From UBA5359 sp002410925 [NCBI: bacterium UBP13_UBA5359] (lineage in GTDB: Bacteria > UBP13 > UBA5359), in NCBI GenBank assembly GCA_002410925.1, contig DHPR01000029.1, positions 40,140 through 91,454 of the forward strand: 51,315 nt of DNA, read 5' to 3'. Below the pieces are notes generated by a model. It saw only the letters and a program-made list of their open reading frames with translations, was not told where the DNA came from and searched no databases. Positions within the stretch are counted from its first letter, which is position 1; every line of letters starts with the position of its first letter. Shown piece by piece: positions 43,849 through 51,315 of this stretch. The position numbers and the translations under genes are program-made.

Positions 43849-46179
43849 ATGCAATACGACAATCTGCCAAAGGAGCTGCGCGACAACGGCGCATTTTGCC
43901 TGTGGAACTATGAAGAGCGCAAAGGACAGGTAAAACCTGCAAAGGTGCCTTATCAAATCTGTGGCAAGCGTGCGCAGTCAAACAATGAATGTACATTTTC
44001 CAGTTACTCTGACACAGTCGCGGCGGTGAGTAAATATAACGGTCTGGGGCTTGGTATATTTCGTGGCTTTAGTGCCGTGGACGTAGACCACTGCATTAAT
44101 GCGAACGGTACGCTGACCGATATCGGGCAATCCATCGTGGACATATTTACAGGCTGCTACATCGAGAAAAGTCCCTCCGGCACCGGCCTGCGTATCCTTT
44201 TTAAGGCAACGGGCTTTAAATACGATATCGCAAAGTACTACATTAATAACACCAAACTCGGCGTTGAGGTGTACGTTTACGGCGCGACAAAGAAATTCGT
44301 GACCGTTACGGGCAACGTCTACCAGCAGGGTGATATTCTTGAAGCTGAGGCGCATCTGCAAACGCTTCTCGATAGTTTTATGATTCGAGCAGTAAAGCCG
44401 AGCGAGAAATACAGCTCAGAACAACAGCCCGCAGTGGCGGCCTCCTATCTTTCAGATGACAGCGTCATTGAAAAAGCGAAAGCGGCAAAAAATGGAGCGG
44501 CGTTTGCAAAGCTCTGGGAGGGTGATATCAGCGGATACCCGTCACAGAGCGAAGCCGACCTTGCTTTCTGTTCCCACCTTGCGTTCTGGTGTGGTAAGGA
44601 CATAGCACAGATGGACAGGCTGTTCCGGCGCTCTGGTCTTTACCGTGACAAGTGGGACAGACCACAGAGCGGCTCGACCTACGGACAAATCACTCTTGGA
44701 AAAGCGGCATCGCTCTGCGCAACTGTCTATCAGCCAATCCTGCACACCGATGCAAATGAGGACTTCGGTATTCTAGCGCCGAGGTTGGCAGAACTGAAGC
44801 CGGACAGCAATAGACGCTACGGCTGGTCGGACAGCGGCGCAGGGCGGCTTTTCGCGGACGTCTACAAGCCTTACGCAAGATATGTGCCGGAGCGGAAGGT
44901 CTGGTACGTCTATGACGGCACCCGCTGGGTCACTGACATGGCAGCTCTAAAGGTAATGGAACTGTGCAAAGACCTCTCGGACGCTCTTATGACATACGCG
45001 CTCAGCATCCACGATGAGCATAAGCGAAAAGACTACATTAAATATTGCGCCAAATGGCAGATCCGCGGTGTTCGAATTACAGTCCTGAACGATGCGCAGA
45101 GCGTGTATCCCATTTCAATGGAGGATTTCGATACTGACCGGTACCTGTTCAACTGCAACAACGGAACATTGGATTTACGCACCATGCAGTTTCGCGACCA
45201 CAGCCCGGAGGACAGGCTTACCAAAATCGCACCTGTGAAATATGATCCGAGCGCCGCGCGCCCCCGCTTCACCAGCTTCATCGATGAAATTATGAGTGGT
45301 GATAAGGAAAAGGCGAAGTTCCTGCAAAAGGCTCTCGGCTATGCGGTCAGTGGGGATACCCGTTTCGAGTGTATGTTCTTCCTTTACGGCGAAACGACCA
45401 GAAACGGCAAAGGCACTCTAATGGAGAGCATCCTGCGTGTGTTCGGGGATTACGGGAAAGCGGTGCGCCCGGAGACCATTGCGCTCAAGCAGTACAGTAA
45501 TAGTTCAAACCCCAGTGAGGATGTCGCAAGGCTAGCGGGTGTGCGCTTTGCCAACATCTCCGAACCGAGCCGTGGATTGTTACTCAATGCCGCGCAAGTA
45601 AAAAGCATGACGGGCAACGATACCTTAAACGCGCGCTTCCTGCATGAGAACTCCTTCGATTTCGCTCCGCAGTTTAAGCTGTATGTCAACACCAACTATC
45701 TGCCTGTCATTAACGACATGACGCTGTTCACCAGCGGGCGTGTGCTGATAGTCCCGTTTGACAGGCATTTTGAGGAATGGGAACAGGACAAGACGCTGAA
45801 AGCAGAGTTCGGCAAGCCAGAGACGCAGAGCGCCATCCTCAACTGGCTGCTTCAAGGTTACATTATGCTCCGCAAAGAGGGTTTCACCATGCCACAGTCG
45901 GTAATAGATGCGACATACGAATATTCCCATGACAGCAATAAAATCCAGCTATTCGCGGATGAGCACCTTGAGGAGCGGGGTGATGCCGATGTAAAGACCG
46001 CCGATGTGTACGCTGCCTACCGTGAATGGTGCGGTATAAACGGCTGCTACCCGGAGAGCAATCGCAACTTCAATCAAGCACTGCGCTCCTTCGGTACCGT
46101 CGTTCGCAAGCGCCCTGCCGATGGCGGGGAGAAGACCACATTGCTCATCGGCTACAGGCTCAAAAAGACGTTTTTATGA
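43849..46179 (+). CDS. phage/plasmid primase-helicase (AEP-like N-domain plus D5/P4-type helicase)
   Basis: A 776-residue replication protein. The N-terminal part resembles archaeo-eukaryotic primase-polymerases (FRGFSAVDVDHCIN with D78 and D80, then IEKSPSGTGLRILF and GVEVYVYGATKKFVTVTGN). The C-terminal part is a D5/DUF5906-type superfamily 3 helicase with Walker A GETTRNGKGT (514-523), then NISEPSRGLLLNAAQVKSMTGN and VNTNYLPVINDMTLFTSGRV. GGAAGGAAG precedes the ATG. It probably starts replication of the element; the repeat-rich leader upstream may be its origin. Confidence 0.93.
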   Translation: MQYDNLPKELRDNGAFCLWNYEERKGQVKPAKVPYQICGKRAQSNNECTFSSYSDTVAAVSKYNGLGLGIFRGFSAVDVDHCINANGTLTDIGQSIVDIFTGCYIEKSPSGTGLRILFKATGFKYDIAKYYINNTKLGVEVYVYGATKKFVTVTGNVYQQGDILEAEAHLQTLLDSFMIRAVKPSEKYSSEQQPAVAASYLSDDSVIEKAKAAKNGAAFAKLWEGDISGYPSQSEADLAFCSHLAFWCGKDIAQMDRLFRRSGLYRDKWDRPQSGSTYGQITLGKAASLCATVYQPILHTDANEDFGILAPRLAELKPDSNRRYGWSDSGAGRLFADVYKPYARYVPERKVWYVYDGTRWVTDMAALKVMELCKDLSDALMTYALSIHDEHKRKDYIKYCAKWQIRGVRITVLNDAQSVYPISMEDFDTDRYLFNCNNGTLDLRTMQFRDHSPEDRLTKIAPVKYDPSAARPRFTSFIDEIMSGDKEKAKFLQKALGYAVSGDTRFECMFFLYGETTRNGKGTLMESILRVFGDYGKAVRPETIALKQYSNSSNPSEDVARLAGVRFANISEPSRGLLLNAAQVKSMTGNDTLNARFLHENSFDFAPQFKLYVNTNYLPVINDMTLFTSGRVLIVPFDRHFEEWEQDKTLKAEFGKPETQSAILNWLLQGYIMLRKEGFTMPQSVIDATYEYSHDSNKIQLFADEHLEERGDADVKTADVYAAYREWCGINGCYPESNRNFNQALRSFGTVVRKRPADGGEKTTLLIGYRLKKTFL

Positions 46180-46180
46180 T

Positions 46181-46268
46181 GGGGCACTCTGTGGCAAGAA
46201 ATTATGGTTATTCCCTATAGAAAAACGATATCAGCAAATAACCATAAAAACCTGCCACAAGTGTCCCC
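46181..46268. repeat. 32-base imperfect inverted repeat directly after the primase gene
   Basis: The arms are 46181-46212 and 46237-46268, separated by 24 bases. The inner 11 bases (TTATGGTTATT against AATAACCATAA) and the block TGTGGCA/TGCCACA pair perfectly; about 23 of 32 positions match without gaps. It begins immediately after the primase stop. No T-run follows, so it is not a standard terminator. Possible replication or packaging site, or an mRNA-stabilising hairpin. The rest of 46269-46361 has a good ribosome site (GGAGGTGG) before only a 13-codon frame. Confidence 0.65.
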
Positions 46269-46361
46269 AAGGCGAAAAGGAGGTGGTGCCTTTGATTGCA
46301 CTGATACGGCATTCAGAGGAATGCGGACTGTGATTCAAATAAAAACGAAAGGAAAAACACT

Positions 46362-46604
46362 ATGAAAAACACAAAGATGTACCCGGCAATGCAGCCGAGT
46401 GATTTCGACTGCCAGGGCTATGAAGGTCGGTTTCTGTTTCAAACGAATGATGGCAGACCTGTTGTACTAGCTCAGTACAATGACCCCGACCGCGCTATAT
46501 GGCGCGTCATGTTCGGCACGTCTTCGGTGTTCTTTGGAACATACGGAGAGGCAATGGAATACTGCAAAGCGCGCTTTTTAAGCAGAAGCGGCAAGCCGCT
46601 GTGA
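46362..46604 (+). CDS. small element protein of 80 residues, unknown function
   Basis: An 80-residue soluble protein (YPAMQPSDFDCQGYEGRFLF, DDRAIWRVMF-like PDRAIWRVMFGTSSVFFGTYG, EAMEYCKARFLSRSGKPL) with GAAAGGAAAAACACT before the ATG. The composition looks like a compact beta-rich fold ending in a helix. It lies in the run primase – small – small – capsid – TnpW – recombinase, all on the same strand and closely spaced. The family is not recognised; coding is supported by ribosome site and position. Confidence 0.7.
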   Translation: MKNTKMYPAMQPSDFDCQGYEGRFLFQTNDGRPVVLAQYNDPDRAIWRVMFGTSSVFFGTYGEAMEYCKARFLSRSGKPL

Positions 46605-46619
46605 AGATTGGAGGCAATC

Positions 46620-46847
46620 ATGCGAATCGCAAAGTATTTCAAAGATTTCATTTTCCGCAAATGCAAACACAGCACCTACGGAACGCTGCACTTGGTAGGC
46701 TCTACCGGAGAACCAGTGACGGTAACAAAGGAAATCCGTTACAACATCTCAAGAAGCGCATCGACAGTACACATCAACAGCTACCCAGACCTTGCGGAGT
46801 TTTGCAAGAAAAGCGGATACAGAACGGCGGATGGCAAAAATCTGTAA
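46620..46847 (+). CDS. small element protein of 75 residues, unknown function
   Basis: A 75-residue basic protein (MRIAKYFKDFIFRKCKHSTY, GTLHLVGSTGEPVTVTKEIR, HINSYPDLAEFCKKSGYR). GGAGGCAATC precedes the ATG at 46620, 15 bases after the previous stop, so the two small genes are probably co-translated. No family recognised. The following 135 bases up to the capsid gene contain short GC hairpins (CGCG-TGAAAA-CGCG, GGGG-TAATAG-CCCC) but no further gene. Confidence 0.7.
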   Translation: MRIAKYFKDFIFRKCKHSTYGTLHLVGSTGEPVTVTKEIRYNISRSASTVHINSYPDLAEFCKKSGYRTADGKNL

Positions 46848-46982
46848 GCCTGCGCCCGGTGGGGGCGGTCAAATCTCCACAACTTTTCATCTCGGACAGC
46901 GGCGTGGGGCAACGCGCGTGAAAACGCGGTTTCAAACGGGGTAATAGCCCCTAATCAAACAAAATTCAGGAGGATAACAACA

Positions 46983-47897
46983 ATGTTAGCAAATGAAACT
47001 TATTCCAGAGCGTTCTGGAACAGCATGAGAAACAAAAATACTGATAACAGCATGCTCGAAGAAGCTGTAAATCGTGCCAATGGCTCATATTTCCTGCCCG
47101 AAGCATCAGCGGAAAAATATGCAGCGGCATTGGCGAAAGAAAACCTGTTCCGCACAAGGGCTACATTCGTGAGAGCGACAACGAGCAGCGGCAGAATTAT
47201 CACCTCGGATACTCCTGTTGATGCGGACTGGGTTAGCGAAGGAGGGACAGTACCCGAAGCGGAGCTGGTGGCAGACAGAATCGCTCTGGGCGAGCATAAG
47301 CTCGCTTGTATCTCGGTACTGGATAGCGATTTTGTCCATGATACAGGCTTCAACATCTCTGACTATCTGCCACGCGATTTCGCCCGTGTTTTCGCTAAAG
47401 CGGAGGAGGATGCATTCCTCAACGGTGATGGTGTCGGAAAGCCCAAGGGTCTCTTGCACGCCACAGCGGGTGCTGATGTAGGCGTAACGGCAGCTTCGGC
47501 AACGAATATCGCCTTTGATGAAATTCACAAGCTGTACTTCTCGCTAAAGCCGGAATACCGTTCCAATGCGATATGGGTCATGAATGACGAGACTGCGCTC
47601 GGATTGCGCGACCTTAAGGACAGCACCGGCAACTATCTCTGGCGCGGTGCGGCGGACACGCTGCTCGGCAAGCCTGTGGTTATTTCCAATCACATGCCCT
47701 CTGCGGCAAGCGGCACAAAGCCAGCCCTGTTCGGTGACTTCAAGTACTACTGGGTCGTGGAGCGGCAGCCGCTGTCCATCAGGGCACTTCACGAAAAATA
47801 CTCCTTTGCCAACAAGGTAGGATATCTCGGTATAGAAACGCTGGATGGCTGCCTGATTCGCTCCGAAGCGATCAAGGTTCTCCAAATGGCTGAATAA
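46983..47897 (+). CDS. HK97-fold phage major capsid protein lacking the N-terminal scaffold domain
   Basis: A 304-residue capsid-type protein. Motifs in order: a short N-arm YSRAFWNSMRNKNTDN, GSYFLPEASAEKYAAALAKE, TSDTPVDADWVSEGGTVPEA, the P-domain region EDAFLNGDGVGKPKGLLHAT, WVMNDETALGLRDLKDSTGN, LLGKPVVISNHMPS, and FGDFKYYWVVERQPLSI. The family usually carries about 100 extra N-terminal residues (delta/scaffold domain) removed by a protease. Here the gene, with CAGGAGGATAAC before its ATG, starts close to the usual mature end. No protease, portal or terminase gene is next to it. It could form shells of a capsid-bearing satellite or be a leftover of a prophage. Confidence 0.9.
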   Translation: MLANETYSRAFWNSMRNKNTDNSMLEEAVNRANGSYFLPEASAEKYAAALAKENLFRTRATFVRATTSSGRIITSDTPVDADWVSEGGTVPEAELVADRIALGEHKLACISVLDSDFVHDTGFNISDYLPRDFARVFAKAEEDAFLNGDGVGKPKGLLHATAGADVGVTAASATNIAFDEIHKLYFSLKPEYRSNAIWVMNDETALGLRDLKDSTGNYLWRGAADTLLGKPVVISNHMPSAASGTKPALFGDFKYYWVVERQPLSIRALHEKYSFANKVGYLGIETLDGCLIRSEAIKVLQMAE

Positions 47898-47970
47898 CAG
47901 CAATGCGCGGTGCTGGGTCTGCACTCAGGCTCAGTACCGCCATCCATAACATAGATGGGAGGTGTCGCTT

Positions 47971-49928
<1,958 letters not shown>

Positions 49929-49978
49929 CAGGGATATAAAATCCCTATGTGAGGACAGCTTCCGACGCCTTTTTTATT

Positions 49979-50158
49979 CTATTCACGAGCTTCGTATACC
50001 CGTGAATCTTTGTTTTTTACTCTGCTCTTTGCCAGAGCAGCTTCAAGCGCAGTCGCTTCCTCGGGAGTCATCGCTTTAAGCTCCCGCAGCAGAGGCCAAT
50101 TTTTTACGTCCGTATTATAAAGCGTAACAATTTCTATTGTTTTTTTACCATTCATCAT
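49979..50158 (-). CDS. 59-residue acidic/basic mixed small protein next to the CRISPR trailer
   Basis: A short gene on the minus strand with start ATG at 50156-50158 (a second ATG follows directly) and a clear ribosome site GGGGGTGA seven bases upstream. The product begins MMNGKKTIEIVTLYNTDVKN, continues WPLLRELKAMTPEEATALEA and ends SRVKNKDSRVYEARE: a beta-start, then mostly helical and highly charged. It lies between the recombinase terminator and the degenerate last CRISPR repeat, so a leftward CRISPR transcript would run straight into it. Family not recognised; it could belong to the element or be a small defence or anti-defence protein. Confidence 0.6.
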   Translation of the reverse strand: MMNGKKTIEIVTLYNTDVKNWPLLRELKAMTPEEATALEAALAKSRVKNKDSRVYEARE

Positions 50159-50161
50159 CTA

Positions 50162-51315
50162 AAATCACCCCCAAATAGGTAGTATCGGAACTGGTGCTGT
50201 GCGCGTGCGCAGCTAAAGGCCGGCGCAGTTTCAATTCCTTATAGGTAGTATCGGAACGGGATAGAGGATATCATAGCTGCCGCACAGGACGAGTTTCAAT
50301 TCCTTATAGGTAGTATCGGAACAAACAAGGACTGGGGCGATACCTATCACGATTGGGAGTTTCAATTCCTTATAGGTAGTATCGGAACCGGCAGGCCTTT
50401 TTGCGGGCTTAGCCCGCCATGCCCGGTTTCAATTCCTTATAGGTAGTATCGGAACTGAATGCACAGCCAACAGCCTGAAAGAGGCTGTTGAGGTTTCAAT
50501 TCCTTATAGGTAGTATCGGAACAACCTTGCAGAAGCAAACCTTGCAGATGCTTACCTGGTTTCAATTCCTTATAGGTAGTATCGGAACCTAACAAGCGCA
50601 TACATTCAGCTTGATTTCATTCTGAAGTTTCAATTCCTTATAGGTAGTATCGGAACTCGGCCATCATTTGCCTTGTCATACGACCATATTCAGTTTCAAT
50701 TCCTTATAGGTAGTATCGGAACTGAAGGCAGCGGAAGCAGACATAAAGTCCATATTTGAGTTTCAATTCCTTATAGGTAGTATCGGAACGTATTCGCACA
50801 TGAGGAGGAAAGATCATGACAGGAAAGTTTCAATTCCTTATAGGTAGTATCGGAACCCGCGCGTAACCTCTCACACCGTCAGCGAGAGAGCCAGTTTCAA
50901 TTCCTTATAGGTAGTATCGGAACGGAAGGACGGGCAGCGTAAAACTATCAGCGAAGTAGGTTTCAATTCCTTATAGGTAGTATCGGAACCTGAAAAAGAT
51001 TGCCATGATATGCGGAGAGGAAGCCAGTTTCAATTCCTTATAGGTAGTATCGGAACTATCAGACCTATGAAATTACCGATGTTTACGAAGTCGTTTCAAT
51101 TCCTTATAGGTAGTATCGGAACACAGAGCCAGAACGATTGCAGCTATATCAGCACTCGTTGTTTCAATTCCTTATAGGTAGTATCGGAACGCCAATCCGC
51201 TTGGCTTGTATGTTCTGAAATCGTTCTGGTTTCAATTCCTTATAGGTAGTATCGGAACCGCTATCTGCAATATCGCCATCAGCAGTTCTTGTTACGTTTC
51301 AATTCCTTATAGGTA
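50162..51315 (-). CRISPR. CRISPR array, 17 complete spacers, trailer end in window, runs off the right edge
   Basis: A 30-base repeat, starting GTTTCAATTCC and ending ATCGGAAC on the plus strand. There are 16 identical full copies beginning at 50228, 50293, 50359, 50426, 50493, 50559, 50627, 50693, 50760, 50827, 50894, 50960, 51027, 51093, 51161 and 51229. A 20-base copy is cut by the window end at 51296. The copy at 50162-50191 keeps only its last 17 bases (ATAGGTAGTATCGGAAC). Spacers are 35-38 bases. The reverse strand of the repeat ends ATTGAAAC, the usual crRNA 5' handle of type I-B/III systems, so transcription should run leftward with leader and cas genes beyond the right edge. No cas gene is in the window. 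Confidence 0.97.

Noticed and set aside
46121-46333. 70-codon plus-strand frame after the primase
   Set aside because: It begins inside the primase gene and spans the long inverted repeat; no ribosome site at its start.
46983-47897. Encapsulin instead of a phage capsid protein
   Set aside because: The motifs follow the phage HK97 capsid family and no cargo enzyme gene lies next to it, so encapsulin is not claimed.
50192-51295. Spacers matching genes in this window (self-targeting)
   Set aside because: By eye no spacer matches the element or RM operon; a proper alignment would be needed, so no claim is made.

Overview
The window looks like a chromosomal segment of an uncultured, mid-GC member of the Firmicutes (Clostridia/Limnochordia-like). 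The reasons are the gene order recO – DUF4342 protein – glyQ – glyS, strong AGGAGG-type ribosome binding sites, TnpW/large serine recombinase mobile-element genes, and a clostridial-looking CRISPR repeat. The species cannot be named from the sequence.

Layout. (1) 1-10.5 kb, housekeeping: a cobalamin riboswitch cut by the left edge; glyS, glyQ, a UBA/DUF4342 protein and recO; a nitroreductase; a PAS histidine kinase convergent with a response regulator that carries an excisionase-type DNA-binding domain; a flavodoxin; a Gfo/Idh/MocA oxidoreductase; and a split chromate transporter. (2) 10.5-18.6 kb, glycan cluster A, all on the minus strand: a GntR/LacI-type regulator, an SGNH sialate-O-acetylesterase-like enzyme, a GH35 beta-galactosidase, an oxidoreductase, a sialidase-like propeller enzyme and three decayed gene pieces. 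(3) 18.7-31.7 kb, glycan cluster B, apparently one long minus-strand operon headed by its own GntR/LacI-type regulator: a pilin-like H-X9-DG protein, two paralogous ~970-residue secreted TIM-barrel/GATase-like proteins, an FG-GAP propeller, a TIM-barrel glycosidase-like protein, D-aminopeptidase DppA and a broken EamA transporter. (4) 31.8-35.5 kb: a zinc-dependent sugar dehydrogenase with a DapB-like remnant behind it, an unknown exported protein interrupted by an in-frame stop, a 59-residue partner gene and a DUF2267 gene.

(5) 35.6-43.3 kb, a defence operon on the minus strand: XRE regulator – DinD – type III Mod – type III Res – an extra PD-(D/E)XK nuclease-like protein. (6) 43.4-49.9 kb, a compact mobile element on the plus strand: a structured leader, a primase-helicase, two small genes, an HK97-fold capsid protein that starts near the usual mature end, TnpW and a large serine recombinase, with no portal, terminase or protease between them. 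(7) 49.9-51.3 kb: a previously hidden 59-residue gene on the minus strand, then a CRISPR array with 17 complete spacers that runs off the right edge. The AUUGAAAC handle lies on the minus strand, so the array should be transcribed leftward, its degenerate trailer repeat touching the small gene. No cas genes are in the window.

How it works together: clusters A and B look like locally regulated systems for sensing, deacetylating, cleaving and oxidising complex glycans, with signs of gene decay. The right third is a stack of mobile and defence modules (RM operon, capsid-bearing element, CRISPR) typical of a defence island. The two most interesting parts are the five-gene RM operon with its extra nuclease and DinD, and the minimal capsid-encoding element next to the CRISPR trailer.
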